Positions 5,673 to 12,370 are shown, counted from the stretch's first letter. The stretch is 19,045 bases of DNA from JAVBNO01 sp031551485 (GCA_031551485.1 JAVBNO010000074.1:1-19045); one strand, 5' to 3'. Numbers and translations are program-made. The notes: a model not told the origin generated them from the letters alone.

Positions 5673-6863
5673 TTACGCAAATTTTTCGGCCAGCAGTTTG
5701 CCCAGAATCTCCACACCCTCCTCAATTTGCCGGGGGGCAGGGGTGGAGAAGTTAAGCCGGAAGTGGGTGGTTGGGTCGCTTTCGTCCACCATAAAGGCGC
5801 TGCCGGGCACAACGGCCACCTTCTTTTCCACAGCCTCTTTGCAAAAGCCCAGCATATCGCTGCCGGCGGGCAAGGCCGCCCAAATAAAGAGTCCCCCTTC
5901 CGGCCGGGTGTAGGTGACGCTTTTAGGAAAATGCCCGTCCATCAGCGACAGCATCTGGCCGCATTTTTCTTTGTAGATCTCACGAATGCGGCGGATGTGG
6001 GCGTCGGTGTCGCAGGTAGTGAGGAAGCGGTGGCAAATCATTTGGGCCAGAATGTTGGAGTGGACATCGCTGCATTGCTTGGCCACCACCAGTTTGGCCG
6101 TCACCAGCGCAGGTGCCACCACAAAACCCACCCGCATACCGGGGGAGATAATTTTGGAAAAGCTGCCGCAGTAAATGACAATTCCGTCCTCATCCAGGCT
6201 TTTGATGGCCGGAATATGTTCCCCCGCAAAGCGCAAATCGCCATAGGGGTTATCCTCCAGAATCATGACGCCGTATTGCTTGGCCAGCGCATAGATATGC
6301 CGCCGTTTTTCCAGGGAGGTGGTAAGACCGGCGGGGGTTTGGAAGTTGGGAATGGTGTAGATGAACCGGGTGTTGGGGTTGGCTTTCAGCGCCGCTTCCA
6401 ATGCGTCCATATCCATGCCGTCTTCTTCCATCGGCACACCCACCAAGTGGGTTTTATAAGAGCGAAATGTGTTCAGGGAGCCGATGAAGGACGGCGCTTC
6501 GCAGATGATCGTATCCCCTTCGTTACACAGGCATTTTGTGGTAAGCTCGATGCCTTGCTGCGCACCCGAAACAATGATGTACTGGTCAAACATCCGCCCC
6601 AGGTTTTCCCGCTGCTGGACAAAAATTTCCACAGCCTCCCGCAAAGGGGTGTAACCCTCGCTTACTGAGTATTGAAGGGCGGAAATCGGTTCATTGCTGA
6701 GAATATCCGCCGTAATCTCCGCAATCTCTTTTACCGGAAACGCCTCCGCGGCCGGATTGCCCGCCGCAAAGGGGATGACGGACGGGTCGGCGGTGAATTT
6801 CAATATCTCACGGATGACAGAGGGTTGCAACGATATAATCCGCTGGGAAAAACAATAGTCCAT
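5673..6863 (-). CDS. PLP-dependent aminotransferase, class I/II (ARO8/LysN-like)
   Basis: This 396-residue fold-type I aminotransferase resembles the 2-aminoadipate/aromatic aminotransferase group, without the GntR DNA-binding half found in MocR regulators. Visible features are FAAGNPAAEAFP (32-43), QYSVSEGYTPLREAV (64-78), SGAQQGIEL (99-107), IPNFQTPAG (171-179), EDNPYGDLRF (203-212), the PLP-binding lysine K237 in SFSKIISPG, and R244 in MRVGF. The ATG at 6863 has TAGGAG seven bases upstream; an in-frame ATG at 6890 has a poorer site. The open frame continues back to 7298 through a repeat and should be ignored. The substrate is not fixed by sequence. A promoter lies at 6904-6931, and trpS follows, so tryptophan or other aromatic acids are an attractive but unproven link. 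Confidence 0.9.
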   Translation of the reverse strand: MDYCFSQRIISLQPSVIREILKFTADPSVIPFAAGNPAAEAFPVKEIAEITADILSNEPISALQYSVSEGYTPLREAVEIFVQQRENLGRMFDQYIIVSGAQQGIELTTKCLCNEGDTIICEAPSFIGSLNTFRSYKTHLVGVPMEEDGMDMDALEAALKANPNTRFIYTIPNFQTPAGLTTSLEKRRHIYALAKQYGVMILEDNPYGDLRFAGEHIPAIKSLDEDGIVIYCGSFSKIISPGMRVGFVVAPALVTAKLVVAKQCSDVHSNILAQMICHRFLTTCDTDAHIRRIREIYKEKCGQMLSLMDGHFPKSVTYTRPEGGLFIWAALPAGSDMLGFCKEAVEKKVAVVPGSAFMVDESDPTTHFRLNFSTPAPRQIEEGVEILGKLLAEKFA

Positions 6864-6903
6864 AGTAACGCTCCTATCTGCAGCTGACATAATCTCTTTT
6901 AGT

Positions 6904-6931
6904 ATTTTACCACAAAGCTTGTCCTTGTAAA
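6904..6931 (-). promoter_or_regulatory. Candidate promoter of the aminotransferase-trpS unit
   Basis: On the minus strand TTTACA (6926-6931), a 16-base spacer and TAAAAT (6904-6909). The leader to the ATG at 6863 would be about 35 bases. Confidence 0.55.
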
Positions 6932-7007
6932 AGAGGGTGGCAAAAGAATGGCTGCCCGTGTGTAGGCGTTGCGTTCCTTTTGCGATAAACAGAAAAAGCG
7001 TCAATGC

Positions 7008-7233
7008 CAATATCAAAATCAAATCAAAATGAAGTAGACGTATAACCGCCCCGGCAGGGATATAGCCTGTCGCTCGGGCCGCGACCGGCCCATACTTTTT
7101 GGCGCAAAAGTATGCAAAAACTTTTTTTGGGAAAACCACATGGTTTCCCCGCACCCCATCCTTAGGGCGAGGGCATAGGTACGCAGGAAACGCTGGCTTC
7201 GCGGAAGAACGGTTTTGGGTCTGTGCTGGGGGG
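7008..7233 (-). repeat. Repeat family 2, copy B, inverted orientation
   Basis: Read on the minus strand it follows copies A and C from ccccagcacagac-caaaacc through the shared TATGCCCTCGCCCTAAGGAT (7158-7177). The GGGGAAACC/GGTTTTCCC hairpin (about 7129-7149, one extra base) and the CATACTTTT/AAAAGTATG hairpin (7091-7114, one base shorter) follow, ending near attttgatttgat. The arms still pair although single bases differ from the other copies. Confidence 0.85.
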
Positions 7234-7340
7234 TAAAACATAATGAAAAAAAGAGACCATGCGTCTTGCCATCTGCCAGAACGTGATAGTACAAGCATTG
7301 TTCAGGCGTTGCAAATAGAAAAGAGCTGCACCCGTGAAAG

Positions 7341-7372
7341 ACGAACCACCCGCTCATCTGCGGGTGGTTCGT
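7341..7372 (-). terminator. Hairpin ending the metal-efflux operon
   Basis: ACGAACCACCCGC (7341-7353) and its exact reverse complement (7360-7372) form a 13-bp stem with a six-base loop, 26 bases after the ATPase stop. On the minus strand the tail is ctttcacggg, a weak T run, so it may be a terminator of moderate strength. Confidence 0.6.
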
Positions 7373-7398
7373 GACTGCTGTTGATGGCAGGGCTACTG

Positions 7399-9348
7399 TT
7401 ACTTAAAGGTCATGACCCGCATGGAATTGAGGACAGCCAGCAACGTGACCCCTACGTCGGCGAAGACAGCCATCCACATTTGGGCAAATCCCAGGGCCCC
7501 CAGCACCAGCACAAGGCCTTTGATGGTGAGGGCAAAGATGATGTTGGCCCGGGCCACACTCATCGCCTTGCGGGAAAGGCGCACGCCGTCACAAAGGCTG
7601 CGGAGCTTATCTGTTACCAGCACGACATCCGCCGCCTCCATAGCCGCGTCGGTGCCCAGCCCCATGGCCACGCCCACACCCGCCGCCGCCAGCACCGGGG
7701 CGTCGTTAATACCGTCGCCCACAAAAAGGCATGGGCCGTGGGTATTTTGCAGTTCCACCAGCTTCTCCACCTTTTGGGCAGGCATCAGCTGGCTGTATAC
7801 CACATCGGCCTTCACCTGGGCGGCCACGTCCTCCGCCGCTTTGGTCCCGTCGCCCGTCAGGATAGCGGATACCGCAAATCCCATCTGCTTGAGGGAGGCC
7901 AGCGTCTCTTTGGCGTCGGGGCGCAGCTCATCCGCTAGCTGGATGTAGCCCTCTACCCTGCCCTCCACCGCCAGATAAAGGTTGGCGGGCGGCAGACCCG
8001 TCAGCGCGATCCCCTTTTCCGCCATCAGCTTGCCGCTGCCGCAAAGGAGCGTCTTGCCGTCATATGTGGCCGATACACCTAACCCGGCCAGCTCGTCGTA
8101 GCGGGTCATTTTGCCATTGTCGATGGCGCCGGCATAGTGGGCGGTGACCGCTTTGGCAATGGGGTGGTTGGAGCGGCTTTCCGCCGCCGCGCAATAACGC
8201 AGGACATCTTCCTGGGACAACGCGCCGACAGACACCGTTTCGGACACCTGCAAATGGCCGGTGGTGATGGTACCGGTCTTGTCCATGACAACGCCTTTGG
8301 CTTTGGCCAGCATTTCAATGTATCGGGAACCTTTCACCAGCACACCGGATTTGGCGGTGCGGCCGATGCCTGCAAAAAAGCTGAGGGGTACGGCGATGAC
8401 CAGGGCACAGGGACAAGAGGCGACAAGGAACACCAATGCCCGCTTAATAAACTCGGGAAAACTGCCCCACCCCAACAACGGCGGGACAAAGGCGATGACG
8501 GCGGCCAGCGCCACCACCACTGGGGTATAGACTTTGGCAAAACGGGTGATAAACGTTTCGGTATTGCCTTTGTGCTTTTGGGAATCCTCCACCAGGGAAA
8601 TAATGCGCATGGCGGCCGAATCCTGAAAAGTGTTTTCAGTGCGGCACACCGGCGCGCCCTGAATGCTGATCATGCCGGAAAGCACTTGGTCCCCCACACC
8701 GAGAAAGCGGGGTACGCTTTCGCCGGTAAGCGCGGAGGTGTCTACCGATATCTCCCCTTCCAAAATAACGGCATCCAGCGGCACACGCTCGCCGGTGTGC
8801 ACGACAATGCGGCTGCCCACCGGCACATCCGCCGGGCTTACAGTGGTGACGGTGCCGTCAGCCAAAAGGAGGTTGGCTGTTTGGGGCACAATGGCCGCCA
8901 GCTTGGCAATGGAACGGCGGCTGCGCTGCACCGCCAGGTTTTCAAAAATGTTGCCCAGGCGGAATAGGGCCGTTACCATAAAAGCCTCCTGCCATTCCCC
9001 CAGCGCCCAGGCGGCCACAATGGCAATGGTCATCAGGGTAAATTCATCCAGGCTTAGCTTGAAAAGCCCTTTGACCCCTTCAATAAACATGCTGTAGCCC
9101 GCCAGCACTGTGGCCCCCGCCAGCAGCGCCGCAGCGACAATGGGCGGGAGCAGGCCGGGGATAAAGGTTACCGCGCCCAATGCCAGCGCGGCGCCAAACA
9201 GAATGAGGGGGCGGCGCCCGGTGTCGGATTCGTGGCTATGTTCGTGGCTGTGTTTATGGTCGCTATGCGGCGCAGGATGATCTTCATGCTCGTCGGCGCA
9301 GCAGGCGCAGGCCGGACGGTCTATATCGGTAAATGCCATTGAATTCAT
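7399..9348 (-). CDS. P1B-type heavy-metal efflux ATPase (Zn/Cd/Pb class)
   Basis: This membrane pump exports Zn2+, Cd2+ or Pb2+ using ATP. Of its 649 residues, motifs in order are TGES (208-211), the CPC metal motif in a membrane helix (312-314), DKTGT with phosphorylated D356, SNHP (393-396) and GDGINDAP (544-551). K610 in the seventh and D631 in the eighth helix (IKG, FADVGV) are hallmarks of the P1B-2 zinc/cadmium group. There is no N-terminal ferredoxin-like metal domain (no GMxCxxC). Instead residues 14-40 carry CACC and a run rich in His, Asp and Glu, a possible low-complexity metal site. The ATG at 9348 overlaps the stop of the upstream ArsR gene (ATGA), indicating translational coupling; the ATG at 9339 is an alternative with better ribosome-site spacing. 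I cannot separate cadA from zntA by eye. Confidence 0.95.
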   Translation of the reverse strand: MNSMAFTDIDRPACACCADEHEDHPAPHSDHKHSHEHSHESDTGRRPLILFGAALALGAVTFIPGLLPPIVAAALLAGATVLAGYSMFIEGVKGLFKLSLDEFTLMTIAIVAAWALGEWQEAFMVTALFRLGNIFENLAVQRSRRSIAKLAAIVPQTANLLLADGTVTTVSPADVPVGSRIVVHTGERVPLDAVILEGEISVDTSALTGESVPRFLGVGDQVLSGMISIQGAPVCRTENTFQDSAAMRIISLVEDSQKHKGNTETFITRFAKVYTPVVVALAAVIAFVPPLLGWGSFPEFIKRALVFLVASCPCALVIAVPLSFFAGIGRTAKSGVLVKGSRYIEMLAKAKGVVMDKTGTITTGHLQVSETVSVGALSQEDVLRYCAAAESRSNHPIAKAVTAHYAGAIDNGKMTRYDELAGLGVSATYDGKTLLCGSGKLMAEKGIALTGLPPANLYLAVEGRVEGYIQLADELRPDAKETLASLKQMGFAVSAILTGDGTKAAEDVAAQVKADVVYSQLMPAQKVEKLVELQNTHGPCLFVGDGINDAPVLAAAGVGVAMGLGTDAAMEAADVVLVTDKLRSLCDGVRLSRKAMSVARANIIFALTIKGLVLVLGALGFAQMWMAVFADVGVTLLAVLNSMRVMTFK

Positions 9349-9713
9349 TCCTCTCGTATATGTTCAAGGCCCAGTTGAATCATGGAAGAAACGTGTTCGT
9401 CCATGAGCGAATAGTAGGCCAGTTGGCCTTCCCGCCGGCAACGCACCAAACGCGCCTGGCGCAGCTGGCGCAGCTGGTGGGAAACCGCCGATTGGCTCAT
9501 GCCGATGCGCTCGGCCAAGTGGATTACGCACATCTCCACCCCCAAAAGGGCGATAATGATGCGCAAGCGGGTGGAATCGGCAAACAGTTTATAAAGGTCG
9601 GCCAGTTCGATGGCTTCTTCCTCATCCAGCGGGGGCAGATCGGCGGTTTTTTCCGGGGCGGAGGGATGATACTGGTCGTCGCAGCAATTGCCGTTGACAT
9701 GATTGGATTCCAT
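9345..9713 (-). CDS. ArsR/SmtB-family metal-sensing repressor
   Basis: This 122-residue winged helix-turn-helix repressor is expected to release DNA when it binds zinc, cadmium or lead. The fold is visible as LADLYKLFADSTRLRIIIALL (37-57), then MCVIHLAERIGMSQSAVSHQLRQLR (61-85, recognition helix) and the wing RREGQLAYYSL. The C-terminal helix carries the alpha-5 zinc site of SmtB/CzrA: D105, H107, H118 and E121. Near the N-terminus is NCCDDQYH (9-16). Together with C62 it could form part of a CadC-like soft-metal site, although the usual CxC at that position is reduced to a single cysteine. The start is supported by GGGAGGTG eight bases upstream. The gene leads the operon with the efflux ATPase and sits next to a palindrome overlapping its promoter, which strongly supports autoregulation. 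Confidence 0.93.
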   Translation of the reverse strand: MESNHVNGNCCDDQYHPSAPEKTADLPPLDEEEAIELADLYKLFADSTRLRIIIALLGVEMCVIHLAERIGMSQSAVSHQLRQLRQARLVRCRREGQLAYYSLMDEHVSSMIQLGLEHIREE

Positions 9714-9755
9714 GGGGGCACCTCCCGTATGTACAATTTCATAATATTATATGAC

Positions 9756-9793
9756 AATATGAATATATGAGTACTTGTTCATATATTCATATT
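9756..9793. promoter_or_regulatory. Palindromic operator for the ArsR-type repressor
   Basis: AATATGAATATATGA (9756-9770) and its exact reverse complement (9779-9793) are separated by eight bases. The inner part has the form TATATGA-N7-TTCATATA, close to ArsR/SmtB/CadC operators of the TGAA-TTCA type. The right arm overlaps the -10 box of the operon promoter and the centre covers the expected start site, so a bound repressor would block transcription. The ArsR gene begins 43 bases away. Confidence 0.8.
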
Positions 9794-9819
9794 ATAAATT
9801 GTGGGTAATTGTTTGTCAA
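9791..9819 (-). promoter_or_regulatory. Perfect consensus promoter of the metal-efflux operon
   Basis: On the minus strand TTGACA (9814-9819), exactly 17 bases, then TATAAT (9791-9796). Both boxes match the sigma-A consensus perfectly. Transcription would begin near 9784, inside the palindromic operator. Such a strong core promoter makes sense only if tightly repressed. Confidence 0.9.
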
Positions 9820-9828
9820 TACTATATC

Positions 9829-9857
9829 TTGCGAAATAACCATAAAAAGAGTATACT
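9829..9857 (+). promoter_or_regulatory. Candidate promoter of the divergent membrane-protein gene
   Basis: TTGCGA (9829-9834), a 17-base spacer and TATACT (9852-9857). The leader to 9903 would be about 39 bases. Its -35 box lies only ten bases from the -35 box of the oppositely directed metal operon, so the two promoters are back to back. Confidence 0.6.
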
Positions 9858-9902
9858 CATTCCAGCAAAACGTCCCTCGCGCAGATGAGTAAAGGATGAG
9901 TG

Positions 9903-10376
9903 ATGATGATCATATTTCCAATGATGATGGCCCTGTTGCTGATTGTGACCGCAGGCTTTTTCTTTGTTTTTGCCATTATCAAACTGCTGCAAAAGCCGGA
10001 AGGCACCAACAAGCGCAGCTATCAGATATTGGCGGTTGTCACCGGATGCTTGATGGCACCGATTGTTGCCTGCATCTTGTGGCGGGCGGCCGATGTGGCC
10101 TTTGCGCCCAAAATGACTTTGATTGGTGATGGCATCTATTCCTTCCGCGGGCATACATATGTTTGTAGCCCCTTTAGCGCGGAAGAATTTCCCGCTGAAG
10201 ATGAGCTGAAGCATGTGGGACTTCGGCTGGGAGAAGGGACCCCCCACGCCTTTTCCCTGCTGGACGACTTTATTTGGCCCTACCATCTTTATGCCGAAAA
10301 AAACGACCCGGAACAAATGGCCCTTTGGGAAATCGGGCTGATGTATGAAGGGCAATACATCCGAACAGATGAATAG
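9903..10376 (+). CDS. Hypothetical membrane protein, two N-terminal spans
   Basis: I do not recognise the family. The 157-residue protein starts with a very hydrophobic, methionine-rich span (about residues 1-27) and has a second span at about 41-64 (ILAVVTGCLMAPIVACILWRA). A soluble C-terminal part of some 90 residues follows, containing GDGIYSFRGHTYVCSPF, a run of acidic residues and many aromatics (DDFIWPYHLYAE). Several start codons lie in a row (GTG 9900, ATG 9903, ATG 9906); AAAGGA at 9891-9896 best suits 9903 or 9906. It is divergent from the metal-efflux operon and shares its short regulatory region, so metal-linked expression is possible. However, the operator lies about 60 bases upstream of this promoter's -10 box, and I see no metal-binding motif in the protein. 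Confidence 0.7.
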   Translation: MMIIFPMMMALLLIVTAGFFFVFAIIKLLQKPEGTNKRSYQILAVVTGCLMAPIVACILWRAADVAFAPKMTLIGDGIYSFRGHTYVCSPFSAEEFPAEDELKHVGLRLGEGTPHAFSLLDDFIWPYHLYAEKNDPEQMALWEIGLMYEGQYIRTDE

Positions 10377-10394
10377 AAATGAAATGTCCCCCTT

Positions 10395-10432
10395 CCCGCC
10401 TCGCTGCCTGCCAAAACAGGCGGCGGGGCTTT
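10395..10432 (+). terminator. Possible terminator of the divergent membrane-protein gene
   Basis: GCCTG (10406-10410) pairs with CAGGC (10417-10421), and CCCGCC (10395-10400) with GGCGGG (10422-10427), leaving a five-base bulge in the left arm. The tail is only ctttg, so this is a weak call. Confidence 0.4.
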
Positions 10433-10507
10433 GTCTAGGAAAACCCCGCGTTAGTGAACTGTCCAGAACCAGAAAAAAAGGGCCTTTTCCCTCTTCACCC
10501 CTTGCAT

Positions 10508-10731
10508 CCCCAGAACAGACTAAAACCCCTCCTCCCCATAGCCCAAGCGTTTCCTGCTCACCTATGCCCTCGCCCTAAGGATGGGGTTTAGGGGAAACCA
10601 TGCGGTTTCCCCTAAAAATGTTTTTGCATACTTTTTGCGCCAAAAAGTATGGGCCGGTCGCGGCTTAAGCGACATGCTATATACCTGCCGGAGCGGCTGT
10701 ACGTCTGCTGTTCTTCTATTTGATATCAGCA
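10508..10731 (+). repeat. Repeat family 2, copy C
   Basis: It begins at ccccagaacagactaaaacc, carries the shared TATGCCCTCGCCCTAAGGAT (10563-10582), and has a perfect AGGGGAAACC/GGTTTCCCCT hairpin (10590-10613) and a perfect CATACTTTTTG/CAAAAAGTATG hairpin (10627-10651). It ends at atttgatatcagc. The CAGGC-TATAT-GCCTG hairpin of copy A is disrupted here. The first stem is longer than in copies A and B, with base changes in both arms, which hints at selection on pairing. Confidence 0.85.
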
Positions 10732-10889
10732 CTACCCATTCGCCTGCGCAGTTGCTATACCTTGATCGTATCAGCGCCGTTTAAGGATGGTTTGTTATGA
10801 TACGCGCCAAAGGCGCCTATCAAAAAGGCGGTCGGCAGGACTTCGACAGAGAAGCGACAGAAAATCGAGACCAACCCTTTTTCGACCGG

Positions 10890-10918
10890 TTGTCTTTTGG
10901 TTTATCATTTGTTACAAT
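10890..10918 (+). promoter_or_regulatory. Promoter of the first PH-domain/tail-anchor gene
   Basis: TTGTCT (10890-10895), a 17-base spacer and TACAAT (10913-10918). The context TTGTTACAAT resembles TTGTTATAAT at the second gene's promoter. The leader is about 68 bases. Confidence 0.6.
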
Positions 10919-10992
10919 AAAATCAGTCAGATATTAACCAATACAATCTCAGCGGGTGGAAGCAATATGCTAGTTTTGGGAGGGTAATATAG

Positions 10993-11529
10993 ATGCATGC
11001 GCAGAGCGAAAAGATTTTGGAGAAATATCTCTATAGCATTAAAGGCATTTTGCTTCCGGGAGAAGCTATCAAGGAAGCATATAACGTGATATGCCAGGTT
11101 CATGCTCCCGAAGAAAAATTTGCAGATACTTACCTAGGTATTATTGTACTTACCGACAGCAGACTTATATTTGTTAGCGAAACAAACATGTTTAAAGATA
11201 TATATCCATACTCCGAAATGCAAAAAATAAGCGTTGTTAGGTATTCGTCTGGAGGGGTGAGGGAGATTCGCATCGAATTACGCGACGCGCTTTCTCAAGT
11301 TGACCTTAGCTCAATGAGAGGCTTTTCAGACAAAAGATTTTTAGATATTATTGAGGAAAAAAGCAACGCTGAGATCATCTCGCTCTCGCATAGCCAAGAG
11401 CCTCTTTCCCCCGAGGACGCCGCCAAACAAATTGACGCAAGAAAGTTTGCAATCGTCGGTTTGATGGCAATACTGGCCTTATTTGCTGTACTGGGCTTGC
11501 TCAATGCGATCCCCCTTTTATTCCAATAA
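10993..11529 (+). CDS. PH-like domain protein with C-terminal membrane anchor, paralogue 1
   Basis: This 178-residue protein of unknown function looks like a bacterial PH/GRAM-type (YokE-like) domain joined to a tail anchor. Residues 15-125 have the expected pattern: LLPGE, then FADTYLGIIVLTDSRLIFVSE (43-63), the PYSEMQKISVV strand (72-82), IRIELRD (92-98) and a final helix FSDKRFLDIIEEKS (111-124). An EPLSPEDAAKQID motif (136-148) connects to one hydrophobic span at 152-177 that ends the protein. The body should be cytosolic. The start has GGGAGGG eight bases upstream. About 100 of the first 170 residues are identical, without gaps, to the protein encoded at 11840-12364, so this is a tandem duplicate. 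The AT-rich composition contrasts with neighbouring ribF. The PH-like call rests on pattern and is moderately sure. Confidence 0.8.
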   Translation: MHAQSEKILEKYLYSIKGILLPGEAIKEAYNVICQVHAPEEKFADTYLGIIVLTDSRLIFVSETNMFKDIYPYSEMQKISVVRYSSGGVREIRIELRDALSQVDLSSMRGFSDKRFLDIIEEKSNAEIISLSHSQEPLSPEDAAKQIDARKFAIVGLMAILALFAVLGLLNAIPLLFQ

Positions 11530-11543
11530 TATAGTTATCATTT

Positions 11544-11586
11544 TTTGATCAAGACGGCTTTACGTCATCCTTGCGGATTGCGGTAT
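11544..11586 (+). repeat. Duplicated 3' flank, copy without the hairpin
   Basis: TTTTGATCAAGAC followed by GG-CTTTACGTCATCC and TTGCGGATTGCGGTA matches 12371-12443, except that about 30 bases forming most of the terminator hairpin are missing. Being downstream of paralogue 1 at the same distance, it shows that the duplication unit included non-coding 3' DNA. Confidence 0.75.
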
Positions 11587-11589
11587 TAT

Positions 11590-11712
11590 TCACGTCCCTC
11601 GATACAGCACATGAATAAGCCGGATGACGCTGACTTCGCACACGCAGCCGAAGTGATTGGGCATCTCCACGCCGGCGTTGTGCAGAAGGGCAGCTTCGCG
11701 TGAAAAAGTCAT
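11590..11712 (-). pseudogene. Possible 40-codon ORF or gene remnant
   Basis: The minus strand reads ATG, then TFSREAALLHNAGVEMPNH, FGCVCEVSVIRLIHVLYRGT and TGA. The bases are markedly richer in G and C than both flanks, and the residue composition is protein-like. No ribosome binding site is visible before the ATG; the upstream bases are a T run. I cannot name a family. It could be a dispersed repeat, a fragment of a mobile element or chance. Confidence 0.2.
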
Positions 11713-11741
11713 GCAAAACCAAAAAAAACCCGTAAAATTTA

Positions 11742-11770
11742 TGTACATTATTATATTTTTTTGTTATAAT
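11742..11770 (+). promoter_or_regulatory. Promoter of the second PH-domain/tail-anchor gene
   Basis: TGTACA (11742-11747), a 17-base spacer and a perfect TATAAT (11765-11770), with a leader of about 63 bases. The spacing and leader length resemble those of the first paralogue. Confidence 0.6.
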
Positions 11771-11839
11771 TTGATACAACAAAGTTGGTCCAGTATAAAC
11801 CAACAAGATCTTAATGCGATTATGAGGAGAGTGATATGG

Positions 11840-12364
11840 ATGGATGCGCAGAGCGAGAGAATTTTAGAGAAATATAGTTATCCCCTGAAAGGCATCTTGC
11901 TTCCGGGAGAAGTCGTTGAGGAAGTATATAACGCGGTCTATCAGGTCCATGCTCCTGGGGAGTCTTTTGCAGATACTTTCATTGGTGTTATCATATTGAC
12001 TGACAGCAGATTCATATTTATGGATGAAGCAAAAACGTATAGAGAAATATATTCGTACTCCGAAGTTCAAAAAATAAACGTTGTCGGATCGTCGGCTGCA
12101 AAGGGAGGGAAAATTCAAATCGGATTACGCGATGAGAGTTCTCAAGTGGACATAAGCTTAATGAGAGGATTTTCAACTGAAAGTTTTTTGGATATTTTGA
12201 AAGAAAAAAGTGGTGTTGACATGATCTCGTTCTCGGATACTGAAGAGCCTCTTTCTCCCGAAGACGCCGCCAAACGAATTGATGTGAAAAAATTTGTGAT
12301 CGCCTGTTCACTAGCCATACTGGCATTCGCTGCTTTATTATTCTTGCTAGATTTAATCCTATAA
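11840..12364 (+). CDS. PH-like domain protein with C-terminal membrane anchor, paralogue 2
   Basis: This 174-residue paralogue of the gene at 10993 has the same layout: a PH/GRAM-like domain at about 15-125 (FADTFIGVIILTDSRFIFMDE, then YSYSEVQKINVV and FSTESFLDILKEKS). The invariant EEPLSPEDAAKRID linker (135-148) and one C-terminal hydrophobic span (152-173) follow. LLPGE, QVHAP, LTDSR, SEVQKI/SEMQKI and SQVD-S-MRG are conserved between the pair, and the least conserved parts are 61-70 and 83-91. The start is chosen by AGGAGAG eight bases upstream; the frame runs further back but loses similarity before this ATG. It has its own promoter and the strong terminator at 12384-12419, so it may be the ancestral copy. 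Its function is unknown. Lipid or membrane-surface sensing is a guess from the fold. Confidence 0.8.
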   Translation: MDAQSERILEKYSYPLKGILLPGEVVEEVYNAVYQVHAPGESFADTFIGVIILTDSRFIFMDEAKTYREIYSYSEVQKINVVGSSAAKGGKIQIGLRDESSQVDISLMRGFSTESFLDILKEKSGVDMISFSDTEEPLSPEDAAKRIDVKKFVIACSLAILAFAALLFLLDLIL

Positions 12365-12370
12365 TGATTA

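Larger units (their letters stand above)
6864..7398. other. Intergenic region between the aminotransferase and the metal ATPase
   Basis: Bases 6864-7000 carry the leader and promoter of the aminotransferase. Bases 7008-7233 are a minus-strand copy of the 225-base repeat. Bases 7234-7340 show nothing I can assign, and 7341-7372 is the hairpin ending the metal operon. No gene is supported. Confidence 0.6.
10377..10992. other. Long intergenic stretch with repeat copy C and a promoter
   Basis: No gene is supported. The stretch holds a possible terminator (10395-10432), the third full copy of the 225-base repeat (10508-10731) and a short GCGCC-AAA-GGCGC hairpin near 10804-10816. The promoter of the first PH-domain gene is at 10890-10918. 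Open frames through 10345-10784 are read-through of repeat sequence. Confidence 0.6.
11530..11839. other. Spacer between the two PH-domain paralogues
   Basis: The first 60 bases are a shortened copy of the 3' flank of the second paralogue (11544-11586). Bases 11590-11712 contain a GC-rich open frame of 40 codons on the minus strand that may be a gene remnant. The rest is an A/T-rich stretch with the promoter of the second paralogue. No strong terminator separates the paralogues. Confidence 0.6.

Noticed and set aside
5637..6668. Plus-strand open frame of 343 codons opposite the aminotransferase
   Set aside because: The opposite strand encodes a clear PLP enzyme with intact motifs, whereas this frame is rich in His, Gly and Phe as expected from antisense reading.
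6864..7298. N-terminal extension of the aminotransferase to a 541-residue protein
   Set aside because: The extra 145 residues are translated from repeat copy B and the promoter region. The ATG at 6863 has a good ribosome binding site and gives the normal family length.
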